DNA of 64,000 bases from JBEKCP01 sp049509515 (GCA_049509515.1 JBEKZV010000041.1:47109-111108); one strand, 5' to 3'; positions 1 through 7,751 are shown, numbered from the stretch's first letter. A program made the numbers and translations. Notes: generated by a model from the sequence alone, not told the origin.

Positions 1-846
1 CGGCAGCCCGATCACCAGGGCCGGCCGCGCCGCGCCGCTGCGGGCCAGTTCGATGACCTTCGCCAGCGCGGTCGGAGCGTTGCCCACGACCACGATCGCC
101 CCGCTCAGCCGTCCGGCGAAGAACTCCATCGCGGCGGCCGCGCGGGTGCAGCCGCCGGAGAGCGACGCGGCGGCCACCTCTTCCCGGCCAATCCCGCACA
201 GGACCTCGCTCTGGACCTTCGTCAGTCCGGCCCGGACCATGCTCACGTCGCAGATGACGGGCCGGCCGGCCGCCAAGGCCGCCCGCCCGGCGGCGACGGC
301 CTGCGGATGGACCCGCAGCGAGCGGGCGAAGGAGAAGTCGGCCGTGGCGTGAATGATCCGCCGCAGAATACCCCGCACCCCCGGATCGAGGTCCCCGCAG
401 GCCGCAAGCTGGCGGTCGATGATCTCGAAGCTCTTGCGTTGGATGGCCCTGCCATCGTCGGGCGGCGCTTCGCTTGCCACCAGCGGCAGGAGCCGCTCGG
501 CCACCACGTCCTCGATCACCGCGTCCTCCTCCAGCGTGGGCAGAAGCTCCAGCTCGACCAGCGGCCAGCGGCGGCGGCACTCCTCCAGCCGCTCAGGAAT
601 GTCGCGGGTCGTGTGCCGGCCGGCGTGCAGGAAATAGGGCATCAGCACGATCCGCCGCGCCCCCTGAGAGGCCAGCTCCGCCACGCGGTCCTCGATGCTC
701 GGGCCGACGATCGAGAAGAAGGCCGGCAGCACGCCGGGGTGCCCAAGCCGCAGAGCGACCCGGGCCACCATCTCGACGAAGCCCTGGTTGGCCTCCGGCC
801 GGCGGCTGCCGTGACTGACGATGAGAATTGGGGGCGAACCGTTCAT
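1..846 (-). CDS. CbiX sirohydrochlorin cobaltochelatase fused to CbiC/CobH precorrin-8X methylmutase (partial, runs off window)
   Basis: I translated this frame by hand from the ATG at 846; it stays open to base 1, giving 282 residues with no stop. Residues 1-125 are a short CbiX: the SHGSR motif carries His12, and the FLHAGRHTT segment carries His74 and His78, the type of residues that bind metal in cobaltochelatases. From about residue 134 it becomes CbiC/CobH: IHATADFSFA with the conserved His166, an AVAAGRAAL-PVICDVSMV block, GGCTRAAAAM, and GAIVVVGNAPTAL. CbiX inserts cobalt into sirohydrochlorin, and CbiC moves a methyl group from C-11 to C-12 late in corrin assembly, so the fusion joins an early and a late step. 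Its ATG overlaps the cobB stop (ATGA), so it is the tenth gene of the operon. More cbi genes probably follow outside the window. Confidence 0.9.
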   Translation of the reverse strand, partial: MNGSPPILIVSHGSRRPEANQGFVEMVARVALRLGHPGVLPAFFSIVGPSIEDRVAELASQGARRIVLMPYFLHAGRHTTRDIPERLEECRRRWPLVELELLPTLEEDAVIEDVVAERLLPLVASEAPPDDGRAIQRKSFEIIDRQLAACGDLDPGVRGILRRIIHATADFSFARSLRVHPQAVAAGRAALAAGRPVICDVSMVRAGLTKVQSEVLCGIGREEVAAASLSGGCTRAAAAMEFFAGRLSGAIVVVGNAPTALAKVIELARSGAARPALVIGLP

Positions 847-2480
847 ACCGTTGCCTCGCAGTGCGCCGCAGGGCCGCCGGCCGACTGGCGGGAGGCTGCC
901 CAGTGCGCTACAAAGTGGTCGGCCACCTCAGGGCGGGACGCCCAGTGCAGGTGGACGTAACTGGCCAGGACGTTGCCCCGGGCGAAACCTTCCGCGGCGG
1001 TCTCTCCCCGCCGCCTCCGGACGTTGTAGGCCCGGGGCCAGCCTTCGGCACCGGGTCCCCCTCCGGGCACCATGCGCAGCATGGTCGCGGGAGAGGCACC
1101 CATGAGTGGGTACCCGGGGGTGAGGGGGCCTTGCGGACACGCGCTGCCCTCACCCCGGCCCTCTCCCGGAGGGAGAGGGGAGCTTTCCGCGATCTCGGAG
1201 TAGTGGAACTCGTGTCCGCGGCAGGCCGCCCCGGCCGGTCCCCAGAGCGAATCGGTCCGCAACGAGACCTCGGCATAGCCGAGCGTCTTCAGCCGGTCGA
1301 GCATGACGGTGTCCAGCGGCAGGACGCCGGCCATCGCGTGGCACTCACCCTGGCGAGTCCTGAGCGACCGGCCCAGGTACATCAGCCCGCCGCACTCGGC
1401 ATAGACCGGCCGTCCGGCGGCGGCCCAGGCGCGGACATCGCCGAGCATAGTCCGGTTGGCGGCCAGGCGTGCCGCGTGCAGCTCGGGATAGCCGCCGCCG
1501 AAATACAGGCCGTGGAGGTCCGGCGGGAGCCCCGCGTCCCCAAGCGGCGAGAACCGGCAGATTTCGACGCCGCGGTCTTCGAGCGCCTCCAGGTTATCGG
1601 GGTAGTAGAAATGGAAGGCATCGTCCCAGGCCAGACCGAGGCGAAGGCGGACGGACGGGAAGGGTGAAGGATGAAGGATGAAGGATGAAGGATGCAAGGT
1701 CCGTTGTCCGTTGTCCATAGTCAGTTGCAACGGGCAACCGACCCGCTGCGCGGTTGCCCCGACGGACAACGGATGGCCGGCCGCTCCGCTTTCCGCCTTC
1801 TCGATGATCGCCTCTACGTCCAGGTGCTCTCGGCAGGCGTCGGCCAACTGGTCGAGGATCGGCGGCGAGAGGTTGCCGCGATCGGCAGCGACGAGTCCCA
1901 GGTGCCGGCTGGGCAAGGAGGGCAGCGCGGCGCGGGGCACGGCGCCCAAGAGCGGCGGCAGGCCCGCGGCGGCGAGCCCCTCGGCCAGCCAGGCGCGGTG
2001 CCGCTCGGAGCCGCTCTGGTTGGCAATCACGCCGGCGATGCGGATGCCCGGCTCGAACCGGGCGAACCCCTGGACCGTGGCCGCCAGGCTCCGGCCGGTG
2101 CCGTGGGCAGGGACGACCAGGAGCACCGGGGCCTCGATCCACGCGGCCACCTCGGCGGTGCTCCCCTCCAGCCCGGCCGGCGACGCCCCGTCAAAGAGCC
2201 CCATCACGCCCTCGACCAGCGCCAGGTCGGCGTCCGCCGTGGCCCGGCCGAACAGCTCGCAAACGTACTGCTGCGAGGTCATCCAGCCGTCGAGGTTGTA
2301 GCAGGTCCGTCCGGAGGCCAGGGCCAACCAGGTCGGATCGAGGAAATCGGGCCCTGCCTTGAAGGTCTGCACCCGCAGGCCGCGGCTGGAGAGCTCGCGG
2401 GCCAGCCCGACCGCCAGCGACGTCTTGCCGACGCCGCTTGCCGTCCCTGCGATCACCAGCCTGGGGCAATCCTTGCTCAC
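843..2480 (-). CDS. cobB: Cobyrinic acid a,c-diamide synthase CobB/CbiA
   Basis: This enzyme amidates the a and c side chains of cobyrinic acid using ATP and glutamine. The P-loop GTASGVGKTS lies near residues 12-21, FKAGPDFLDP follows, and the C-terminal class I glutamine amidotransferase domain has YAECGGLMYLG with the nucleophile Cys. I chose the GTG at 2480 because it overlaps the cobO stop as GTGA; an open frame continues upstream to 2534 but inside cobO. The protein would be 545 residues, longer than usual for CbiA. The excess is two repeat-derived segments: one at 1655-1740 (heptanucleotide module, translated HPSSFILHPS) and one at 1057-1193 (a GC-rich palindrome cluster). The first falls between the synthetase and amidotransferase halves, a tolerant linker; the second is in the C-terminal domain after the conserved GHEFHYS. 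Confidence 0.93.
   Translation of the reverse strand: MSKDCPRLVIAGTASGVGKTSLAVGLARELSSRGLRVQTFKAGPDFLDPTWLALASGRTCYNLDGWMTSQQYVCELFGRATADADLALVEGVMGLFDGASPAGLEGSTAEVAAWIEAPVLLVVPAHGTGRSLAATVQGFARFEPGIRIAGVIANQSGSERHRAWLAEGLAAAGLPPLLGAVPRAALPSLPSRHLGLVAADRGNLSPPILDQLADACREHLDVEAIIEKAESGAAGHPLSVGATAQRVGCPLQLTMDNGQRTLHPSSFILHPSPFPSVRLRLGLAWDDAFHFYYPDNLEALEDRGVEICRFSPLGDAGLPPDLHGLYFGGGYPELHAARLAANRTMLGDVRAWAAAGRPVYAECGGLMYLGRSLRTRQGECHAMAGVLPLDTVMLDRLKTLGYAEVSLRTDSLWGPAGAACRGHEFHYSEIAESSPLPPGEGRGEGSACPQGPLTPGYPLMGASPATMLRMVPGGGPGAEGWPRAYNVRRRRGETAAEGFARGNVLASYVHLHWASRPEVADHFVAHWAASRQSAGGPAAHCEATV
1057..1193. repeat. Palindrome cluster inside cobB
   Basis: Two short dispersed palindromes sit side by side: GCACCATGCGCAGCATGGT (about 1067-1085) and a CCCTCACCC...CTCTCCCGGAGGGAGAG unit (about 1149-1187). 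Copies of the first recur at 4008, 7181, 17970 and 47498. Copies of the second recur at 3925-4075 and 24684-24784. The cobB frame remains open through both. Confidence 0.8.
1655..1765. repeat. Composite heptanucleotide module inside cobB
   Basis: Four GAAGGAT units (about 1671-1698) are followed by GTCCGTT units and an imperfect inverted GGACAAC-type block near 1755. It lies within the cobB coding sequence and is read through in frame. Confidence 0.85.
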
Positions 2481-3004
2481 CACTCCACCCCTTTCTGGGC
2501 TGCAATGCCCGACGCAAGCGCATGCTTGACGCACCGCATCTCGGTTACCGTGTCGGCCAGGCCGGCCAGTCCCTCGGTGGCGTCCCGGCCGGTCAGGACA
2601 ACGCAGGTCCCGCTGCGGGCCTGGCGCACCGCGTCGATCACTTGCCGTTCATCCAGGAGTCCGCGGGCGACGGCAAAGCAGACCTCGTCGAGGATCACGA
2701 GGGGATACTGCCCGCCGGCCAGGACTTCGGCGGCCTTGCGGATTCCCTCCTGGGCGGCCGCGCGGTGCGAGGCCGTGTCCGGCCCGCCGGCGGGAGGCAG
2801 GAAGCCCCGGCCCACCTGGACGATCTCGATGAGCGGAACGCCCGCGGAGGCCGCCATCTCGCCCACCGCCGCATCGTGCTTGACGAATTGCAGGACGCAG
2901 GTCCGCATGCCGTGACCGGCAGCGCGGAGGGCCATGCCCAGGGCGGCCGTCGTCTTGCCCTTGCCGTCGCCGGTGAAGACCAGGATTCGCGGGGCGTCAG
3001 TCAT
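2477..3004 (-). CDS. cobO: Cob(I)alamin adenosyltransferase CobO/BtuR
   Basis: It transfers the adenosyl group of ATP to the cobalt of the corrin ring. The N-terminal P-loop FTGDGKGKTTAALG is diagnostic of the CobO/BtuR family, followed by LQFVKHD, and VILDEVCFAVARG is the Walker-B-like segment. The length of 175 residues fits the family. An ATG at 3004 starts the conserved region directly; an in-frame non-ATG extension to 3016 adds four residues and is less likely. The start overlaps the end of cbiB by 8 bp and the stop overlaps the cobB start by 4 bp, which implies translational coupling. Confidence 0.95.
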   Translation of the reverse strand: MTDAPRILVFTGDGKGKTTAALGMALRAAGHGMRTCVLQFVKHDAAVGEMAASAGVPLIEIVQVGRGFLPPAGGPDTASHRAAAQEGIRKAAEVLAGGQYPLVILDEVCFAVARGLLDERQVIDAVRQARSGTCVVLTGRDATEGLAGLADTVTEMRCVKHALASGIAAQKGVEW

Positions 3005-4193
3005 GGAGAGGATCAAGGATCAAGGCGGAAGGATGAAGGATGCACGGTCCGTGGTCCGTGGTCAGTTGCAACGGACAACTGACAACGGACAACGGACAAC
3101 GGACAACTGGCCCCTCCGCCACCGCCCGCAGCGGCAGCATGATGGCCAGCAAGAGCGCGGCGGTGGTGAACATCAGGGCGTTGGCTGCCGGGATGTGCCG
3201 CGTGGCCAGGGGCACCAGCGGATCGCCGAGGGTGGGCCTGTCCAGCGGCAGGCCGTCGTAGAGGTTGCGGCCGCCGAGTTGCACGCCCAGGGCCCCGGCC
3301 ACAGCGGCCTCGACCAGTCCGGCGTTGGGGCTGGGGTGGTTCCGGCCGTCGCGCACCAGCACGCGGATCGCGCGGAGGGGGCGCTGGCCGAGCAGGCCCG
3401 CCGCCACGCACAGCAAAGGCGCCGTGAGCCTGGCCGGCAGGTAGTTGGCCAGGTCGTCGATCCGCGCGGCCGCCCAGCCGAAATCGCGGTAGTGCGGGTC
3501 CTGGTGGCCGAACATCGAGTCGAGGGTATTGATCGCGCGATAGACGATTGAGCCCACGGGCCCCACCACCACGGCGAAGAGCAGGGGGGCGGTCACACCG
3601 TCGACCGTGCTCTCGGCCACGGTCTCGACGGCGGCCCGGACCACACCCGCGGGGTCCAGGTTCGCGGTGTCGCGGCCAACGATGGCCGCGACGCGGCGGC
3701 GGGCCTCGACCACGTCCCCGCCGGCCAGGGCCCGGTAGACGGCCATGCTGTGCCGGGCCAAGTCGCGCGGGGCGATCGCCACGTAGATCACCAGCACCGC
3801 CACGGCGTCGCCGGCCGCCGGATGCACGAGCCCGGCCGCCCAGATCGCTCCCCAAGCGGCCAACCCGGCGGCGGCGTACACGGTCAGGGCGACCAGCAGC
3901 CCCAGCAGCCGGGTCCAAATTTTCCCCTCTCCCTTTGGGAGAGGGTTAGGGTGAGGGGGCCCGTATGGCACGCGCGGCGCCAACCCCACCCTCACCCCCG
4001 AGTACCCGGGCACCGTGCGAAGCATGGTCGTGGGTGCTGCTCCCGGAGGGAGAGGGGAGCCTGCTGGCCGGACGAGCGACTCCAGCCGGGCAGCCAGCCA
4101 GCCGATGCCGCGGACCGGGTGCGGCAGCCAGCGGGGGTCGCCCAGGGCCAGGTCGAGTGCAACGGCGGCCAGCACCTGATATTCCAGTCTCAT
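2997..4193 (-). CDS. cbiB: Adenosylcobinamide-phosphate synthase CbiB
   Basis: This integral membrane enzyme attaches (R)-1-amino-2-propanol phosphate (or the free amino alcohol) to adenosylcobyric acid. ALDLALGDPRWLPHPVRGIG at the N-terminus, ETVAESTVDGVTAPLLFA, RAINTLDSMFGH and DDLANYLPARLTA are family motifs; several hydrophobic helices are evident. The ATG at 4193 overlaps the cobQ stop as ATGA. It has 398 residues where about 310-330 is usual. The surplus is repeat-derived: an internal block from 3915-4075 after the first motif, and a C-terminal tail from 3000-3112 that replaces the normal end of the protein with low-complexity residues. Confidence 0.93.
   Translation of the reverse strand: MRLEYQVLAAVALDLALGDPRWLPHPVRGIGWLAARLESLVRPAGSPLPPGAAPTTMLRTVPGYSGVRVGLAPRVPYGPPHPNPLPKGEGKIWTRLLGLLVALTVYAAAGLAAWGAIWAAGLVHPAAGDAVAVLVIYVAIAPRDLARHSMAVYRALAGGDVVEARRRVAAIVGRDTANLDPAGVVRAAVETVAESTVDGVTAPLLFAVVVGPVGSIVYRAINTLDSMFGHQDPHYRDFGWAAARIDDLANYLPARLTAPLLCVAAGLLGQRPLRAIRVLVRDGRNHPSPNAGLVEAAVAGALGVQLGGRNLYDGLPLDRPTLGDPLVPLATRHIPAANALMFTTAALLLAIMLPLRAVAEGPVVRCPLSVVSCPLQLTTDHGPCILHPSALILDPLHD
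3000..3112. repeat. Composite heptanucleotide module forming the 3' end of cbiB
   Basis: Read on the plus strand the order is GAAGGAT-type units, GGTCCGT units, a short GTTGCAAC turn, then repeated GGACAAC/TGACAAC units. The two outer blocks can pair with each other. The cbiB stop codon and the last 35 or so residues of CbiB come from this module. The same modular order occurs at 1655-1740 and 55567-55690. Confidence 0.85.
3915..4075. repeat. Palindrome cluster inside cbiB
   Basis: It has the same two units as in cobB. A CTCTCCCTTTGGGAGAGGGTT unit lies at the left end, the GCACCGTGCGAAGCATGGT unit at about 4010-4029, and a second CTCCCGGAGGGAGAG unit at about 4040-4060. All are read in frame in cbiB. 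Confidence 0.8.
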
Positions 4194-5692
4194 GGCAATC
4201 GCAAGAGTCGATGGATTTCGTCCATGCGGAGGCTGCGGCGTACGACCGCCGCGAGCCGGTCCAGCGTCGAGTGAATGTCGTAGCAAGCCACCACCCGGCC
4301 CACCGGCGGCAGTCCGCGGCGGACCCGCAGCCGGTCGATGAACCAGCGGCGGAAGGCGTCGGCGTCGAACAGGCCGTGTAGGTAGGTGCCCCACACCGGC
4401 AGAGCGGGGCTGGCGGCGCCGACGCACTGGCCGTCGGGCCGTGAGAGCACGCTCAGCGAGCCGTCGCAGGAGGTCCGGCCGTGATGGATCTCGTAGCCGG
4501 TCACTTCCAACCCCGACGGCCCATGGACGGCCGAAGTGCGAACCAAGGTCTTGTCCGCCGCCAACTCGGTGCGGACCTCCAGCAGGCCCAGGCCGGGGGC
4601 CGCTTGCCGGTCCGATTCGATGCCCAGCGGATCGCGAATCTCGCGGCCGAGCATTTGGAAACCGCCGCAGATGCCCAGCACCTCGGTGGCGCCGTCCCGG
4701 GCCAGCGTGCAAACCCGCTCCGCCAGCCCGCTGCGGCGGAGGTAATCCAGGTCGCCCAGCGTGTTCTTGCTGCCGGGCAGGATGACGGCGTCGGGGCCGT
4801 CCAGCTCGGCAGCGGAGCGGACAATCCGCAGCCGGACATCCTCCTCGACCCCCAGCGCGTCGAAATCGGTGAAGTTGGCGATGTGCGGCAGGTCGATGAC
4901 GGCGATTTCAACGCAAGGATGAAGGATGAAGGATGAAGGATGAAAGCTACCTTCCTCCTTCCTCCTTGCTCCTTCCGCCTTTGCCTTGAACTCCACCGAG
5001 TCTTCCTGCGGCAGATCGAGCCGATCCAGGTACGGCACCACGCCGAAAACCGGCCGGCCGGTGCGGTGGAGCATGTAGTCCAGTGCGGGCCGCAGCAGGC
5101 CCTCGTCGCCCCGGAAACGGTTGATGATCCAGCCGGCCACCAGCTCCCGCTCCCACTCCTCGAGGACTTCCATCGTGCCCACCAGCGAGGCGAACACCCC
5201 GCCGCGGTCGATGTCGCCCACGATCAGGACCGGGGCGTCCGCATGCCGGGCCATCCGCATGTTGACGATGTCGTGGTGCTTGAGATTCACCTCGCCGGGC
5301 GAGCCGGCCCCTTCCAGCAGGATCACGTCGAACTCCGCGGCCAGCTCGTCGTAGCACGCGGCGGCGGCGGCCCAGGCCTGCGGCTTGTAGTCGATGTACT
5401 GGCCGACCTGCATGTTGCCGACCGGCTTTCCGCGCACGATGACCTGGCAGCCGGTGTCGGAGTTGGGCTTCAGCAGCACGGGGTTCATCCGCACGTCCGG
5501 CTCGATGCGGCAGGCCTGGGCCTGGACGACCTGGGCGCGGCCCATCTCGCCCCCGTCGCGGGTGACGAACGAGTTGAGCGACATGTTCTGGGCCTTGAAG
5601 GGCGCCACGCGGAGCCCGTCCTCCATGAGGATGCGGCCCAGCGCCGCGGTCAGGACGCTCTTGCCGGCATTCGAGCTGGTGCCCTGGATCAT
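4190..5692 (-). CDS. cobQ: Cobyric acid synthase CobQ/CbiP
   Basis: It amidates the b, d, e and g side chains of adenosylcobyrinic a,c-diamide. The N-terminus MIQGTSSNAGKSVLTAALGR is the family P-loop, followed by FKAQNMSLNS and the VILLEGAGSPGEVNL and DIDRGGVFASL motifs. The C-terminal glutamine amidotransferase has GICGGFQMLG with its Cys and WGTYLHGLFD. The ATG at 5692 starts exactly at the conserved N-terminus; the open frame upstream only crosses a repeat. It has 500 residues, about normal, but roughly 25 residues at 4914-4990 are a heptanucleotide array placed between the synthetase and amidotransferase domains. Confidence 0.95.
   Translation of the reverse strand: MIQGTSSNAGKSVLTAALGRILMEDGLRVAPFKAQNMSLNSFVTRDGGEMGRAQVVQAQACRIEPDVRMNPVLLKPNSDTGCQVIVRGKPVGNMQVGQYIDYKPQAWAAAAACYDELAAEFDVILLEGAGSPGEVNLKHHDIVNMRMARHADAPVLIVGDIDRGGVFASLVGTMEVLEEWERELVAGWIINRFRGDEGLLRPALDYMLHRTGRPVFGVVPYLDRLDLPQEDSVEFKAKAEGARRKEEGSFHPSSFILHPCVEIAVIDLPHIANFTDFDALGVEEDVRLRIVRSAAELDGPDAVILPGSKNTLGDLDYLRRSGLAERVCTLARDGATEVLGICGGFQMLGREIRDPLGIESDRQAAPGLGLLEVRTELAADKTLVRTSAVHGPSGLEVTGYEIHHGRTSCDGSLSVLSRPDGQCVGAASPALPVWGTYLHGLFDADAFRRWFIDRLRVRRGLPPVGRVVACYDIHSTLDRLAAVVRRSLRMDEIHRLLRLP
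4914..4990. repeat. GAAGGAT heptanucleotide array inside cobQ
   Basis: About four perfect GAAGGAT units are followed by degenerate CTTCCTC-type units in inverted sense. It is translated in frame as an HPSSFIL-like stretch preceded by a basic and glutamate-rich stretch, in the linker between the two CobQ domains. Confidence 0.85.
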
Positions 5693-5718
5693 CAGGGCCG
5701 CCGCCCGGCGGCGGCAGG

Positions 5719-5790
5719 GTAGGGTGGGTCGAGCGCAGCGAGCCCCACCAGAATCAGGTCGAAGTCCCGTTGGTGGGGCTCGCTCGCCGG
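5719..5790. repeat. GTGGGTCGA...AGCCCCACC palindrome between cobD and cobQ
   Basis: An interrupted inverted repeat of the type GCGAGCCCCACC...GGTGGGGCTCGC. It supplies the C-terminal residues and stop codon of cobD (stop at 5754) and fills the cobD-cobQ gap. A much larger relative lies at 27346-27541. Confidence 0.8.
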
Positions 5791-6944
5791 CTGTCGCCTT
5801 CCGCCTTGTGCCTTCCGCCCAGGTGGCGCCGCAGTGCCGCCACGAGCCGCTCGTTCTCCTCTTGGGTCCGCACGGCCACGCGGAGGTACGCCCCGTCGAG
5901 ATGCTCCGCGGACTCGAACGTGCGGATCGCAAGGCATTCTTCCAACAACCGGCCGGCCAGGTCGGCCGCGCTTCCGCCTTCCTCTTCCAGCCGCACGAGC
6001 AGGAAATTTGCCACGGAGGGATAGACCCGCAGTCCCGGCAATCCGGCAAGCTCCCGGGCGAGCCACTCGCGCTGGCGGCGGACGAAGGCCACCGTCTGCC
6101 GGGCGTATTCTTGGTCGGCCAGGAGGCACGCCGCCGCCTCCTGCGCCAGGACGTTGACCGACCAAGGGGGGATGTGCCGCCGGATCCGCTCGGCCGCCGC
6201 CGGCCACCCCACCGCATAGCCCAGCCGCAGCCCCGGCACGGCGTAGAGCTTCGTCAGCGAGCGGACAACGATCACGTTGCTGGGAAAAAGGGGACAGTCC
6301 CCATTTGTGCGAAGCACCCTCCGGGCCGTTCCGGCAAATGGGGACTGTCCCCTTTTTCCCTCCACCGGCGAGCGATACCCCTCGACAAAACCGGCGAAGG
6401 CCTCGTCCACCACGAACGTCACCTGCGGATGCGACGCGGCGGCCGCGAGCAGCGCCTCGTTGTCAAACAGCCGGCCGGTGGGATTGTTCGGCTGGCCGAG
6501 GATCACGAGGTCCGCCGGGCCAAGCCCTGCCACGAGCCGCGGCCAGTCCAGGGCGAAATCCGCGGCTTCGTCCAGCAGCAGGAACTCCAAGGGCCGCCCA
6601 GCCGTCTCGACCGCGGCGGCATAGTCGGCATACGAGGGAACGGGGATCAGGGCCCGCTGGAACTCACACGCGCGGGCCAGGGCGAAGAGGATGTCCGTGG
6701 AGCCGTTGCCCACGACGACCTGCTCGGCCGGGACACCGCAGTGCCGGGCCAGGAGATCGACCAGTCCGGCGGCGTCGGGGTCGGGGTAGTGAACGAGGCG
6801 GTCGATGGCCCGGACCAGGACCGGCCGCAACCCCGCGGGGGGCCCGAGCGGATTGATGCTGGCGCTGAAATCGAGGATTTGGTCCCGGTCGCGGCCCGCC
6901 CGCAGGGCCAAGTCTCGCAGATTACCGCCGTGTCGCGCTGCCAC
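5754..6944 (-). CDS. cobD: L-threonine-O-3-phosphate decarboxylase CobD (PLP aminotransferase fold, HisC-like)
   Basis: A fold-type I PLP enzyme that decarboxylates threonine phosphate to supply the aminopropanol phosphate arm used by CbiB. FSASINPLGPP near the N-terminus, GNGSTDILF, GQPNNPTGRL, VVDEAFAGF and SLTKLYAVPGLRLGY with the PLP lysine are seen; FSASINPLGPP and the operon context favour CobD over HisC. It starts at GTG 6944, three bases after the cobS stop. It has 396 residues against about 340-360 usual. Extra residues come from the 79-bp palindrome at 6282-6360, placed just before the PLP-lysine motif, and from a repeat-derived C-terminal tail. Confidence 0.9.
   Translation of the reverse strand: MAARHGGNLRDLALRAGRDRDQILDFSASINPLGPPAGLRPVLVRAIDRLVHYPDPDAAGLVDLLARHCGVPAEQVVVGNGSTDILFALARACEFQRALIPVPSYADYAAAVETAGRPLEFLLLDEAADFALDWPRLVAGLGPADLVILGQPNNPTGRLFDNEALLAAAASHPQVTFVVDEAFAGFVEGYRSPVEGKRGQSPFAGTARRVLRTNGDCPLFPSNVIVVRSLTKLYAVPGLRLGYAVGWPAAAERIRRHIPPWSVNVLAQEAAACLLADQEYARQTVAFVRRQREWLARELAGLPGLRVYPSVANFLLVRLEEEGGSAADLAGRLLEECLAIRTFESAEHLDGAYLRVAVRTQEENERLVAALRRHLGGRHKAEGDSRRASPTNGTST
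6282..6360. repeat. 79-bp element with perfect 25-bp inverted arms inside cobD
   Basis: Left arm 6282-6306 and right arm 6336-6360 are exact reverse complements, with core GGGGACAGTCCCC. The loop holds a shorter GC-rich sequence. The cobD frame is open across it (translated KRGQSPF...NGDCPLFP). Relatives with the same core occur at 27978-28007 and 29461-29537. Confidence 0.92.
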
Positions 6945-6947
6945 GGG

Positions 6948-7739
6948 TCACCTCCCGGCCTGGATGGGCCAGACCGCCAGGGTGAGGGCGGGGACGGTTT
7001 CGAGCAGCTCGCAGGCGGCGCCCAGGGTGTCGCCGGTGGCGCCGCCCAGCTTGCGATACACATAACCGGCCAGCAAGAGGGCAGCCGCCAGCCAGGCGAT
7101 CCAGACGACCAAGCCGCGGCCCCCCAGCAGGGCCCAGGCCGCCGCGGCCAGGACGGCAGCCGCCCACACCGCCGCCAGCCGCGACCATGCTCCGCACGGT
7201 GCCCGCCGCCGGTAGAAGACCGCGGCCAGGCCGTCGGCCCGCACGCAGGGCAAGATCGCCATGTGGACCACGAGCGCCGAGCGGCCGGCCAGGGGCATCA
7301 AGAACACGGCTGCCAACCACACTTCCGTGGCGTCCGGCGAAACCCGCAACGCCAGCGATGCCAGGGCGGCGAACTTCACCAGCGCCACGCCGACGATTGC
7401 CGCCACGCCCATCGCCCCGGTCCGGCTGTCCTTCATGATCTCCAGCATCGCTTCGCGGGGGCGGGAGCTGAGCAAACCATCGGCCGTATCGCTGAGCCCG
7501 TCCAGGTGCAGGCAGCCGGAGAAGGCCGCCAAGAGGACGACGAGGCCGGCGGCGGCCACCAGCGGCGGGACGGCCGCCGCGGCCGTCACCCAGCCTGCCC
7601 CCGCGGCCACAGCGCCCAGCGCCAGCCCGACCAGCGGGAACCACGGCACGCTGCCGGCCAGCTCGTCCGCGCCGGCGCCCCACCGCCCCGGGATGGGCAG
7701 GATCGTCAGGAATCGCACGGCCGCCAACATTCGCTTCAT
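6948..7739 (-). CDS. cobS: Adenosylcobinamide-GDP ribazoletransferase CobS
   Basis: A polytopic membrane protein that joins adenosylcobinamide-GDP to alpha-ribazole (phosphate), the last step of B12 assembly. RFLTILPIP at the N-terminus, the signature HLDGLSDTADGL and the downstream KDSRTGAMG and PLAGRSA motifs are present, with hydrophobic helices filling the rest. The length of 263 residues is normal. A copy of the small ACCATGC...GCACGGT palindrome (7181-7207) encodes RAPCGAWS in a loop between helices. The ATG is at 7739 and the preceding gap to cobT holds a perfect hairpin. Confidence 0.94.
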   Translation of the reverse strand: MKRMLAAVRFLTILPIPGRWGAGADELAGSVPWFPLVGLALGAVAAGAGWVTAAAAVPPLVAAAGLVVLLAAFSGCLHLDGLSDTADGLLSSRPREAMLEIMKDSRTGAMGVAAIVGVALVKFAALASLALRVSPDATEVWLAAVFLMPLAGRSALVVHMAILPCVRADGLAAVFYRRRAPCGAWSRLAAVWAAAVLAAAAWALLGGRGLVVWIAWLAAALLLAGYVYRKLGGATGDTLGAACELLETVPALTLAVWPIQAGR

Positions 7740-7751
7740 GGCTATCTCAAT

